DNA of 64,000 nt from JAJYSO01 sp964579505 (GTDB lineage Bacteria; Bacteroidota; Bacteroidia; Flavobacteriales; Flavobacteriaceae). The DNA lies in assembly GCA_964579505.1 (NCBI GenBank), contig CAZOGC010000004.1, positions 62,001-126,000 of the forward strand, given 5' to 3'. Numbering within the stretch: the stretch's first letter is position 1; the number at the start of each line of letters is the position of its first letter. The position numbers were made by a program, and so were the translations under genes. Below are positions 1 to 7,808 of the stretch, piece after piece. The notes beneath the pieces were generated by a model, which was given only the letters and a program-made list of their open reading frames with translations, did no database searches and had not been told where the DNA came from.

Positions 1-396
1 ATCTACGGCACGTTCAGCAATGATGGTTCCGAAGGCTTTGTCGAAAGGAATTTCTTCATAGGCAGCGGTGGTAGCTCCGCGTAGTACTTCTCCTGATCGT
101 GGAATGCCTAGATTGGCTAGGTAACCACCCATAATAGCCATAAAGTTGGTAGAAAACCGAGGGTGGTAGCCCAGGGGTTCTAAAAGCAGTTTCCATCGGT
201 AAGCACGAGAAAGGTGGGATAGGAGCCCACCGGTAATTGCCAAAACAACCCACCAAGGGTTGACCTGAGCAATATTTTGGTAGAGTTGGTGCCGTTCTTC
301 TGGCGTAAAAGTGTAATAAGAATAGAATACAAAAAAAACACCCAACGCTAAGGGTAGGAATGTTTTTAGGTATTTAAGCCACTTTTTTTTATGCAA
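1..396 (-). CDS. Flippase-like (YbhN/lysylphosphatidylglycerol synthase TM family) membrane protein, 3' part missing
   Basis: The reading frame runs to the window edge, so only the first 132 residues are present. It starts at a TTG (394-396) six bases after the panD stop and in the same frame as panD. Visible features are a basic N-terminus (HKKKWLKY), a first membrane segment (LPLALGVFFVFYSYYTF), a second hydrophobic stretch (NPWWVVLAITGGLLSHLSRAYRWK), and the motif LANLGIPRSGEVLR, which is characteristic of the YbhN-like flippase family. Placement after panC-panD is usual in flavobacteria and suggests co-transcription. No ATG lies near this point in frame, so the TTG start is inferred. The substrate cannot be told from this part. 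Family confidence is fairly high, start confidence moderate. Confidence 0.75.
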   Translation of the reverse strand, partial: MHKKKWLKYLKTFLPLALGVFFVFYSYYTFTPEERHQLYQNIAQVNPWWVVLAITGGLLSHLSRAYRWKLLLEPLGYHPRFSTNFMAIMGGYLANLGIPRSGEVLRGATTAAYEEIPFDKAFGTIIAERAVD

Positions 397-402
397 GAGA
401 GA

Positions 403-753
403 TTATTTTAGTAGGTTGGTTTCTTCGTTTGGAAAAACCAGGGCGGGTTTAAATTTTTTGGCTTCTTCAAAATCCATTAAGGCATAGCTCATCAAGATAA
501 CGATATCTCCGGGGGCTACTTTACGAGCGGCAGCTCCGTTGAGTGTAATTTCTCCGCTGTGGCGTTTTCCGGGAATGACATAGGTTTCTAAACGTTCGCC
601 ATTGTTGTTGTTTACGACTTGTATTTTTTCACCTTCAATAATGTTAGCGGCTTCCATAAGTTCTTCGTCTATGGTAATGCTACCAATATAATTTAAGTCG
701 GCTCCGGTAACTTTAACGCGGTGTATTTTAGATTTTACGACCTGTATTTGCAT
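403..753 (-). CDS. panD: Aspartate 1-decarboxylase proenzyme
   Basis: Makes beta-alanine from L-aspartate for pantothenate and coenzyme A. The 116-residue protein has the usual length. The self-processing site Gly24-Ser25 is intact (YIGSITID); cleavage there produces the pyruvoyl cofactor on the new Ser25 end of the alpha chain. Other family features are the early K9 (SKIHRVKV), the LNGAAARKVAPGD segment with its Arg/Lys pair, and the DIVILMSYALMD strand. It lies 9 bases downstream of panC on the same strand, so the two steps that make and use beta-alanine are in one transcript. The flippase-like gene follows after 6 bases. Nothing is missing. Confidence 0.97.
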   Translation of the reverse strand: MQIQVVKSKIHRVKVTGADLNYIGSITIDEELMEAANIIEGEKIQVVNNNNGERLETYVIPGKRHSGEITLNGAAARKVAPGDIVILMSYALMDFEEAKKFKPALVFPNEETNLLK

Positions 754-762
754 AATTCAATT

Positions 763-1611
763 CTAGTTTAGTGCCATATTATCAATTAAACGTACATTTC
801 CAATTTTTGCTGCTAAAAAAGCTCGATATTTTTTATGGGGTTCGATATTTTTTGCAGACGCTAAGGTGTTGGCATCGGCAATTTCAAAGTATTCTAGTTC
901 AAAACTAGGGTGATCTTTAAAATCGTGTGTTACTTTTTCTATAATTGAGGTTATGGGGGTTGTTTTAAAGTGATTTTTTGTCCAGTTTAGACTTTTGTAT
1001 AAGAGCGTGGCTTCTTGTTGTTCTGTTGGGGTTAGCCTTTTGTTTCGCGAGCTTCTTGCTAAACCACTTTCTTCGCGATTTATGGGGCATCCTATTACTT
1101 TTATAGGTAGCGCTAGTTGGGTTACTAATTGTTTTACAATTAAAAACTGTTGATAATCTTTTTCTCCAAAGAACGCTTTGTCGGGGTTAATAATAGTAAA
1201 TAATTTTTGCAAAACAGTGCCTACTCCTTCAAAATGCCCGGTGCGGTATTTACCTTCCATTACGGTGGCCAGTGTGCCAAAATTATATATTTGAGCTTCT
1301 AAATGGTCTCCGTATATTTCTTGGGCATCTGGTGCAAAAATAATCAGATCTTTATAATTCTCTCCAAGAATTTTCAAGTCATTTGTTAAATTTCGTGGAT
1401 AGTTTTTTAAATCTGTTGCATCATTAAATTGCGTAGGGTTAACAAAAATACTGATAACTACCACATCGCTCTTTTCTTGAGCGCGATTAATCAAAGAAAG
1501 ATGTCCGGTGTGTAAAGCGCCCATAGTAGGCACAAACCCAACAATTTTAGCGTTTTTTCTTCGTTCTTGAAGTAACGCGATTAGTTCTGTTTTTAAGTGT
1601 ACAACGTTCAC
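763..1611 (-). CDS. panC: Pantothenate synthetase
   Basis: Condenses pantoate with beta-alanine using ATP, the last step of pantothenate synthesis in the cytoplasm. The protein is 282 residues, the normal length. It has the N-terminal nucleotide-binding motif TMGALHTGH (about residues 29-37, the HxGH-type signature), the conserved FVNPTQF segment (about 57-63), GEKDYQQ in the pantoate-binding region, and SSRNKRL as the second signature loop. It is the first gene of the minus-strand panC-panD-flippase group and is divergent from the glycogen-synthase-like gene, with about 107 bases between the two starts. Confidence 0.97.
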   Translation of the reverse strand: MNVVHLKTELIALLQERRKNAKIVGFVPTMGALHTGHLSLINRAQEKSDVVVISIFVNPTQFNDATDLKNYPRNLTNDLKILGENYKDLIIFAPDAQEIYGDHLEAQIYNFGTLATVMEGKYRTGHFEGVGTVLQKLFTIINPDKAFFGEKDYQQFLIVKQLVTQLALPIKVIGCPINREESGLARSSRNKRLTPTEQQEATLLYKSLNWTKNHFKTTPITSIIEKVTHDFKDHPSFELEYFEIADANTLASAKNIEPHKKYRAFLAAKIGNVRLIDNMALN

Positions 1612-1630
1612 GAGTGTATTTTAAGCGGGG

Positions 1631-1638
1631 CAAAACTA
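1631..1638 (-). promoter_or_regulatory. Candidate -7 element for panC
   Basis: Read on the minus strand this is TAGTTTTG, a match to the Bacteroidota -7 consensus TAnnTTTG, about 20 bases before the panC start. A TTTG at 1651-1654 is only 12 bases further up, shorter than the usual spacer of about 19-20, so the -33 box is not convincing. Confidence 0.4.
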
Positions 1639-1669
1639 ATATATTACGGACAAAGTACATAAATTTTTG

Positions 1670-1677
1670 TACTTTTG
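1670..1677 (+). promoter_or_regulatory. Candidate -7 element for the glycogen-synthase-like gene
   Basis: TACTTTTG matches TAnnTTTG and lies about 40 bases before the ATG at 1719. No TTTG occurs at the expected -33 distance. With the minus-strand element at 1631-1638 it makes a compact divergent promoter region. Confidence 0.45.
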
Positions 1678-1718
1678 CATACTTAAAAAAATATAACAAA
1701 TCAAAGCTTGCCCAATTT

Positions 1719-2543
1719 ATGAAAGATAAGCGAATCCTGTACGTGTCGTCAGAGGTAATGCCCTATCTTCCCGAAACTGAAATGTCATCTATGTCTTTTG
1801 AGGCTCCTCGGATGGTAAACAAACAAGGAGGACAGATTCGGATTTTTATGCCACGTTTTGGCAATATAAACGAGAGAAGACATCAACTTCATGAGGTAAT
1901 TAGGTTGTCGGGAGTTAATTTAGTTATTAATGATTTAGATATGCCTTTAATTATAAAAGTGGCTTCTATTCCTCGTGAACGCATGCAGGTTTACTTTATT
2001 GATAATGAAGATTATTTTAAACGTAAAGCTACTTTTACCGATGAAGATGGAAACCTTTTTGAAGATAATGATGAACGCGCCATTTTCTTTGCTAAAGGAG
2101 TTATAGAAACGGTTAAAAAATTGAACTGGGCACCAGATATTATCCATGTGCACGGTTGGATGGCATCATTATTGCCCTTGTATTTGCGTAATTATTACGG
2201 AAATGAGCCGTTGTTTATGAATGCTAAGATTATTACCTCGGTTTACAACAATGGTTTTGAAGGAAGCTTGGATAAAGATATGCAGAAGAAAGTGTTGTTT
2301 GACGGGTTAGATGATGATCGAGTAACGTATCTGGAAGATCCTACATATGAGGCTCTTATAAAAACGTCAATAGATAATTCTGATGCGGTGATTAAAGGAA
2401 GTGAAAAGCTTCCGGAAAAATTAGAAGCATACCTTAATAAATTAGAGATGCCTGTTCTAGAATACAAATCAAAAGAAGAATTTGCACAGGCATACCAAGA
2501 TTTTTACCTAACACAAGTTTTGCATGAAGAACAAGAAGTATAG
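1719..2543 (+). CDS. Glycogen/starch synthase-like protein, N-terminal domain only (probable pseudoenzyme)
   Basis: The 274-residue product resembles the N-terminal Rossmann domain of GT5 glycogen synthases: RILYVSSEVMPYLP at the start, GQIRIFMPRFGNINERRHQ, and IIHVHGWMASLLPLYLR in the middle. True GlgA is about 480 residues. Here the whole C-terminal GT-B domain, which carries the catalytic Glu/ADP-glucose region, is absent. The KTGGL sugar-nucleotide loop expected after the first strand is replaced by PETEMSSMS. The start at 1719 (MKDKRI) was chosen over an upstream TTG-type extension because homologues begin here and a promoter-like element lies between. It overlaps the next gene by 20 bases. 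Databases usually call it glycogen synthase, but catalysis looks unlikely; a binding or regulatory role is inference. Confidence 0.85.
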   Translation: MKDKRILYVSSEVMPYLPETEMSSMSFEAPRMVNKQGGQIRIFMPRFGNINERRHQLHEVIRLSGVNLVINDLDMPLIIKVASIPRERMQVYFIDNEDYFKRKATFTDEDGNLFEDNDERAIFFAKGVIETVKKLNWAPDIIHVHGWMASLLPLYLRNYYGNEPLFMNAKIITSVYNNGFEGSLDKDMQKKVLFDGLDDDRVTYLEDPTYEALIKTSIDNSDAVIKGSEKLPEKLEAYLNKLEMPVLEYKSKEEFAQAYQDFYLTQVLHEEQEV

Positions 2544-4080
2544 TGCTATACAGCTAAAAAAAGTGATAAAACGAGCGGCAATTCTTTCAATTGCCTTTTT
2601 TTCTTTGATAGCGTGTGACGATGATTATAATGAAGTAGGAAGCGCCATTGTTGATGGAAATAATTTTACCTCTATAAAATATGACAATGCAGCTATTAGC
2701 GCCCATAGTGTAAAAATTACCGGCGTGCAAAGTAATGGGCTGTCAAGCTATGCGTTGGGAGTCTATAATGATGCAAAATACGGTCAGTTAACCGCTAATG
2801 TGTTGGCACAGCTCAGTTTGCCTATCGTGAATCCTAATTTTGGAAAAAATCCGATACTTGATAGTGTTATTTTACAAGTACCCTATTACAGTACTGTAAC
2901 CGAGCAAACGGCTGACGGTAAAAAATATGAACTCGATTCAGTTTATGGATCTAATCCGGTGAAACTGGCTATATACAGATCAGGTTATTATTTACGTAAG
3001 TATGATCCAACCCACAATTTTGGGACGCAGGCGTATTATTCTGACGAAGGAAGCAAATTTGAACAACACCTTGTTGGAAGCCCATTGTATACAGATAGTT
3101 ATTTTACGCCCAGTAACCAGCCGATTGTTATTTCTCAATATAATAGTCAGACACAAGAAAATGACACTACAGTTCTCACTCCGCGTTTGCGTGTACACTT
3201 ACCGGTAAGCTATTTTAAAACGGCTATTATGGATAAGGAAGGAGGAAGCCAGTTGATGACTAATGACAATTTTCAAAATTATTTTAGAGGCTTATATTTT
3301 AAAACTGGCCTTATTAATGCTATAGGAGTAGGAGCCTATTCGCTTTTAAATTTTGGAGCAGATGATGCCGGAATTACCTTGTATTATAGAAGTGAAGTCA
3401 CATCAGATTCAGGAACGACTAATTATATTCATCGTACCTATAAAATTAATTTTGCTACACAATTAGTAAATGTATTTCAATCTAGTTACACCAGTTTGCC
3501 TACTTCTACCAATGATTTATATGTAAAAGGAGGGCAAGGCTCTATGGCGGTAATTAACTTGTTTACAGATCCGCAACAACTCGATTCTATTCGTGATGCA
3601 GGCTGGTTGATTAATGAGGCGAACCTTACTTTTTATGTTGATAAAAACGCAATGCCATCAACTCAAGATAATCCGGAGAGGTTGTTTATTTATGATATAA
3701 AAAATGATAAGGTATTGAAGGATTATACACTAGATGGTGGGGTGAATAATAACGATCCACTAAACTCTAGGACTGTTCATTTGGGACGTTTAACAAAAGA
3801 TGACCAAGGTAATTTGTACTATAAAATTAGAATTACCAACTACGTAAACGACATAATTAATAACGATTCTACCAATACCCGTTTGGGACTCGTAGTATCA
3901 CAAAATGTAAATATTAGTACTAAATCTAGGGTAAAAGTAGATAGTAGTACGGTAATTACTTCTATAAAAACAGTGCCTACTTCATCGGTCTTGGCGCCAA
4001 AAGGCACCGTGCTTTTTGGACCCAATGCAACATCTCCCCAAGCCTTAAAATTAGTTATATTTTATACAAAATCTAAATAG
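2524..4080 (+). CDS. DUF4270 family lipoprotein
   Basis: A 518-residue predicted exported lipoprotein. The basic N-terminus is followed by the hydrophobic stretch AILSIAFFSLIAC, a lipobox ending at about Cys31 and followed by acidic DDDYNEVG, typical of Bacteroidota surface or outer-membrane lipoproteins. The rest is beta-rich with many Asn/Thr/Ser residues and ends LVIFYTKSK, as in DUF4270 proteins. Function is unknown. It overlaps the glycogen-synthase-like gene by 20 bases and glmS starts 28 bases later, so the three are probably one transcript. This glgA-like/DUF4270/glmS order is familiar in flavobacteria. Confidence 0.85.
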   Translation: MKNKKYSAIQLKKVIKRAAILSIAFFSLIACDDDYNEVGSAIVDGNNFTSIKYDNAAISAHSVKITGVQSNGLSSYALGVYNDAKYGQLTANVLAQLSLPIVNPNFGKNPILDSVILQVPYYSTVTEQTADGKKYELDSVYGSNPVKLAIYRSGYYLRKYDPTHNFGTQAYYSDEGSKFEQHLVGSPLYTDSYFTPSNQPIVISQYNSQTQENDTTVLTPRLRVHLPVSYFKTAIMDKEGGSQLMTNDNFQNYFRGLYFKTGLINAIGVGAYSLLNFGADDAGITLYYRSEVTSDSGTTNYIHRTYKINFATQLVNVFQSSYTSLPTSTNDLYVKGGQGSMAVINLFTDPQQLDSIRDAGWLINEANLTFYVDKNAMPSTQDNPERLFIYDIKNDKVLKDYTLDGGVNNNDPLNSRTVHLGRLTKDDQGNLYYKIRITNYVNDIINNDSTNTRLGLVVSQNVNISTKSRVKVDSSTVITSIKTVPTSSVLAPKGTVLFGPNATSPQALKLVIFYTKSK

Positions 4081-4108
4081 ACTAACCGCTATCTAAACTT
4101 AAAAAACT

Positions 4109-5953
4109 ATGTGTGGAATTGTTGGATATATTGGCAACCGAGAAGCCTATCCGGTACTACTGAAAGGCTTACAACGATTAGAATATCGCGGATATGACAG
4201 TGCCGGTATTGCGCTTAATGACGGTTCAGGGTTTACGTTTTGTAAAACCCAAGGAAAAGTAGCTGATTTGGCAGAAAAATGTCAATCTATATCGCGCAAA
4301 GGAACAGCAGGAATAGGACACACCCGTTGGGCAACTCACGGAGCTCCTAATGATGTAAACTCTCATCCTCATTTTTCTAATTCAGGCAACTTAGCCATTA
4401 TCCATAATGGAATTATTGAGAACTATGACGCCTTACGCCAAGAGCTTACTCAACGTGGGTATACTTTTTCTTCAGAAACAGACACTGAGGTGTTGGTTAA
4501 CCTTATAGAAGAAGTAAAAAAAGACGAAGGAGTAAAACTAGGAAAAGCGGTTCAGATTGCATTAAACTATACAGTGGGGGCATACGCTATTGCGGTTATA
4601 GACAAAACTAGGCCGGATGAAATTGTAGTGGCTCGTTTAGGAAGTCCTTTGACGATTGGAGTGGGGGAAGATGAATATTTTATTGCTTCAGATGCCTCTC
4701 CTTTTATAGAATATACACAAGATGCCATTTATTTAGAAGATGGAGAGATGGCTGTGATTCGCCGAGGAAAGGAGATTAAAGTACACAAAATTAAAGATGA
4801 TGCGTTGGTCACTCCGGCTGTACAAACTTTGCAAATGAACCTTGAGCAGATCGAAAAAAATAACTACGATCACTTTATGCTCAAAGAAATTTATGAGCAA
4901 CCCGACGCTATTAGAGATACTTATCGCGGAAGAATGTTGGCAGATAAGGATATTATTAGAATGTCTGGAGTAGATGATAATATAGAAAAATTTTTGAATG
5001 CACGCCGAATACTAATTGTGGCTTGTGGTACTTCTTGGCATGCCGGTTTGGTGGCAGAATATATTTTTGAAGAGTTTACGCGTATTCCGGTTGAGGTAGA
5101 GTATGCATCAGAATTTAGATACCGTAATCCGGTTATTTATAAAGATGATGTGGTTATTGCTATATCACAATCTGGAGAAACAGCCGATACCATGGCTGCT
5201 ATAAAACTGGCAAAAGAAAAAGGAGCCTTTACTTTTGGTGTTTGCAATGTGGTGGGGTCGTCTATCTCTAGAGAAACTCACGCCGGAGGCTATACCCATG
5301 CCGGTCCGGAGATAGGAGTGGCTTCTACCAAGGCGTTTACATCGCAAATTACCGTCTTAATTATGATGGCACTTAAAATAGCGAAGGCTAAAGGGCAAAT
5401 TGGTCGACAAGATTTTCATTACTACCTAGAAGAATTACAACTTATTCCACAGAAAATAGAAAAAGCTTTGTGTGCCAATGGACTTGTTCAAGAAGTTGCA
5501 CAGCAATATAAAACGGCACGCAATTTCTTGTATTTGGGCCGCGGTTATAACTTTCCGGTGGCTTTAGAAGGTGCTCTAAAATTGAAAGAAATTTCGTATA
5601 TTCATGCTGAAGGTTATCCGGCGGCAGAAATGAAGCACGGACCTATAGCCTTGATAGATGAAAACATGCCGGTGGTGGTGGTAGCTACTAAGAGAGGACA
5701 TTACGAAAAAATGATTAGCAATATTGAAGAAATTCGTTCGCGAAATGGAAAAATCATTGGTATTGTTACAAAAGGCGATAAAACGGTGCGTAAATTAGCA
5801 GATTATGTAATTGAAGTACCCGAAACCATCGAGGCTTTTACCCCATTACTAACCACTATTCCTTTGCAGTTGCTGTCTTACCACATTGCGCTTATGCTGG
5901 GTAAAAATGTAGATCAACCTAGAAATTTAGCCAAGTCGGTTACAGTAGAATAG
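4109..5953 (+). CDS. glmS: Glutamine-fructose-6-phosphate aminotransferase (isomerizing)
   Basis: Makes glucosamine-6-phosphate from fructose-6-phosphate and glutamine, the entry step to UDP-GlcNAc for peptidoglycan and LPS. At 614 residues it is full length. The mature N-terminal Cys (MCGIVGYIG) is the glutaminase nucleophile, with GHTRWATHG and HNGIIENY for the amidotransferase domain. Two SIS domains follow, with ACGTSWHAG, SQSGETADT, the EGYPAAEMKHGPIALID loop, and the C-terminal decapeptide ending KSVTVE. No riboswitch or ribozyme-like leader is seen before it, as expected outside Firmicutes. It is probably transcribed with the two genes upstream and closed by the hairpin at 5995. Confidence 0.98.
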   Translation: MCGIVGYIGNREAYPVLLKGLQRLEYRGYDSAGIALNDGSGFTFCKTQGKVADLAEKCQSISRKGTAGIGHTRWATHGAPNDVNSHPHFSNSGNLAIIHNGIIENYDALRQELTQRGYTFSSETDTEVLVNLIEEVKKDEGVKLGKAVQIALNYTVGAYAIAVIDKTRPDEIVVARLGSPLTIGVGEDEYFIASDASPFIEYTQDAIYLEDGEMAVIRRGKEIKVHKIKDDALVTPAVQTLQMNLEQIEKNNYDHFMLKEIYEQPDAIRDTYRGRMLADKDIIRMSGVDDNIEKFLNARRILIVACGTSWHAGLVAEYIFEEFTRIPVEVEYASEFRYRNPVIYKDDVVIAISQSGETADTMAAIKLAKEKGAFTFGVCNVVGSSISRETHAGGYTHAGPEIGVASTKAFTSQITVLIMMALKIAKAKGQIGRQDFHYYLEELQLIPQKIEKALCANGLVQEVAQQYKTARNFLYLGRGYNFPVALEGALKLKEISYIHAEGYPAAEMKHGPIALIDENMPVVVVATKRGHYEKMISNIEEIRSRNGKIIGIVTKGDKTVRKLADYVIEVPETIEAFTPLLTTIPLQLLSYHIALMLGKNVDQPRNLAKSVTVE

Positions 5954-5994
5954 CTTTAGAAGAGTATTTATTTTTTCTTTTTTTTATATTTTAT

Positions 5995-6026
5995 GGGATG
6001 TTAATTTTTTAGCATCCCGTTTTTTT
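5995..6026 (+). terminator. Rho-independent terminator after glmS
   Basis: A 10-bp stem (GGGATGTTAA with TTAGCATCCC, one G-U pair) and a 4-base loop, followed by GTTTTTTTA. It lies 42 bases after the glmS stop. The remaining gap to 6171 is A+T-rich and shows nothing else clear. Confidence 0.85.
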
Positions 6027-6171
6027 ATACATTTAAGGCGTTCTTTTTGTTAATAATGAAATAGAAAATCACTATTGATGTGTTTTTAGTAGCTGGAAGA
6101 TGATTTTTTATAAATCTATAAAGGCTAGCAATTCATTTATAAAAAGGATTTAATCTATAAATGTAAAATAA

Positions 6172-7635
6172 ATGCAAGAAAGTAAAGGGAAAGGCTTAGT
6201 TCGATCATTTGGATTGGGCATGGCTATTGTTATTGTAATAAGTTCTATTGTAGGATCCGGAGTATTTAAAAAAGTGGCTCCTATGGCCGAAAAATTAGGG
6301 TCTCCTACGTTAGTGATGGTGGCATGGGCATTTGCCGGATTGGTGATTCTCTGCGGAATTATGAGTGTTGCCGAACTCTCTTCCATTTATCCTGATTCTG
6401 GTGGAGCTTACTCGTGGTTGGGCAAAATTTATGGAAAAATACCTTCATTTCTTTATGGTTGGTCTTGTTTTACGGTTATAGAGACTGCTGCTATAGCTTC
6501 TGTGGCCTATGTGTTTGCCGGAGCGGTTAATACCTTTATTCCACTTCCGCATTTATCACCAGCGTTAGAACAAACCTCTTTTTTAGGCATACATTTTCTA
6601 GATAATATAGGAGCAAAAATTGTTACCTCGGCAGTAATCATAGGCTTAACAATTGTAAATATTAGAGGAACCAAAAGTGGAGGTCTAGTCAGTAAAATTT
6701 TAACCTTAGCTATTGTTATTTGTATAGCGGCTATTATTGCTACTTCTTTTGGGAGTAGCGTGGGCAGTTGGCATACTTTTGAAACAACAAGTTCTACCTA
6801 TCCTGATGGAGGGTTTGCAATAATGGCATTAGTGAGCGTGATGATTTTAGCTACACGAGATGCTTTTTGGGCATTTGAGGGGTGGATTGCCATGGGATTT
6901 ATAGGAGAAGAAGTGAAAAATCCTCAAAAAAATATGCCGAAGGCTTTCATATACGGAATATTGGCAGTAATTGTAATCTACTTGTTGATTAACTGTGCTT
7001 ATTTGTATGTGATGCCTATAGATGAAATGATAAAAGGTATGCAGGATAAAAATAATATTGCTGCTGTATTAGTAGTTGATAAGATTTTTGGAGACGGAGG
7101 GGCTTATATTATTAGCGGAATAATTTTACTCTCTACCTTTAGTTGTACCAATGCTACTATTTTGGTGTCGCCGCGTATTTATTATGCCATGGCCAAGCAC
7201 AAACGTTTCTTTAAATCAGCTAAAGACACGCATAATAAATATAATACACCTCATAAAGCGCTGATTTATCAGTGTGTATGGGCTGTCATTTTAACCTTTT
7301 CGGGTTCATTCGATATTTTAACGGATTTGGTAATCATAGCTGCCTTTATTTTTTATGGGCTAATTGTTGGAGGGGTTGTTGTGCTTCGTATAAAAAAACC
7401 AACTATAGACAGACCCTATAAAACCTTTGGCTATCCTGTAGTCCCCATATTTTTTACCATTTTTTGCTTGGTTTTCTTGGTTATTTCCTTTACAGAATCA
7501 CCCGGAAAATCGTTGGTAGGGGTGGCACTTATTTTGTCGGGATTACCCTTTTATTTTTATTGGAAAAACAAACATAAAAAAGAAGATTTGGCGTTAACGT
7601 CTTCTGCAGAAAAACCGGAAAAACCAGCAGAGTAA
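6172..7635 (+). CDS. APC superfamily amino acid permease
   Basis: A 487-residue inner-membrane transporter with about twelve hydrophobic segments. The first carries the APC signature IVISSIVGSGVFKKVA (the GSG unwound-helix substrate site), followed by a Gly-rich segment and AELSSIYPDSGGAYSWLGKIYG, also typical of the amino acid/polyamine/organocation family. The middle has FWAFEGWIAMGFIGEEVKNPQKNMP, another family hallmark. The C-terminus is a Lys/Glu-rich cytoplasmic tail. The substrate is not predictable; LAT-type or general amino acid exchange is possible. It stands alone between the glmS terminator and atpD. Confidence 0.88.
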   Translation: MQESKGKGLVRSFGLGMAIVIVISSIVGSGVFKKVAPMAEKLGSPTLVMVAWAFAGLVILCGIMSVAELSSIYPDSGGAYSWLGKIYGKIPSFLYGWSCFTVIETAAIASVAYVFAGAVNTFIPLPHLSPALEQTSFLGIHFLDNIGAKIVTSAVIIGLTIVNIRGTKSGGLVSKILTLAIVICIAAIIATSFGSSVGSWHTFETTSSTYPDGGFAIMALVSVMILATRDAFWAFEGWIAMGFIGEEVKNPQKNMPKAFIYGILAVIVIYLLINCAYLYVMPIDEMIKGMQDKNNIAAVLVVDKIFGDGGAYIISGIILLSTFSCTNATILVSPRIYYAMAKHKRFFKSAKDTHNKYNTPHKALIYQCVWAVILTFSGSFDILTDLVIIAAFIFYGLIVGGVVVLRIKKPTIDRPYKTFGYPVVPIFFTIFCLVFLVISFTESPGKSLVGVALILSGLPFYFYWKNKHKKEDLALTSSAEKPEKPAE

Positions 7636-7745
7636 TTAGGGGTTATTCGATAGGTTTAAATTGCTAATTTACAGCTGTTGTACGGAGGCCTGTTAATAGG
7701 ATTTAGGAATTAACAAATTAAGGTGTTTTTTTTGATAAAAAAGAC

Positions 7746-7753
7746 TATCTTCG
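7746..7753 (+). promoter_or_regulatory. Possible -7 element for atpDC
   Basis: TATCTTCG is a near match to TAnnTTTG, about 56 bases before the atpD start. The TTTG at 7731-7734 is too close to be a standard -33 box. Nothing else notable is seen in the 173-base gap between the permease and atpD. Confidence 0.3.
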
Positions 7754-7808
7754 CAGCCGAAAATTTAAAGCAGTTTTTTCAACAATTTAAACCCTAAAAA
7801 ACGGAATA

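Noticed and set aside
56..256. A 66-codon minus-strand frame at the window start
   Set aside because: The other minus-strand frame through this region encodes a convincing flippase-like protein that continues off the edge; this one is its shadow.
4080..4130. A possible glmS ribozyme or other leader regulation
   Set aside because: Only 28 bases separate the DUF4270 stop from glmS, too short for the ribozyme, which is also not expected in this phylum.
6150..6386. A 78-codon minus-strand frame over the start of the permease gene
   Set aside because: It mirrors the hydrophobic first helices of a clear APC permease and would overlap its start region; no independent support.
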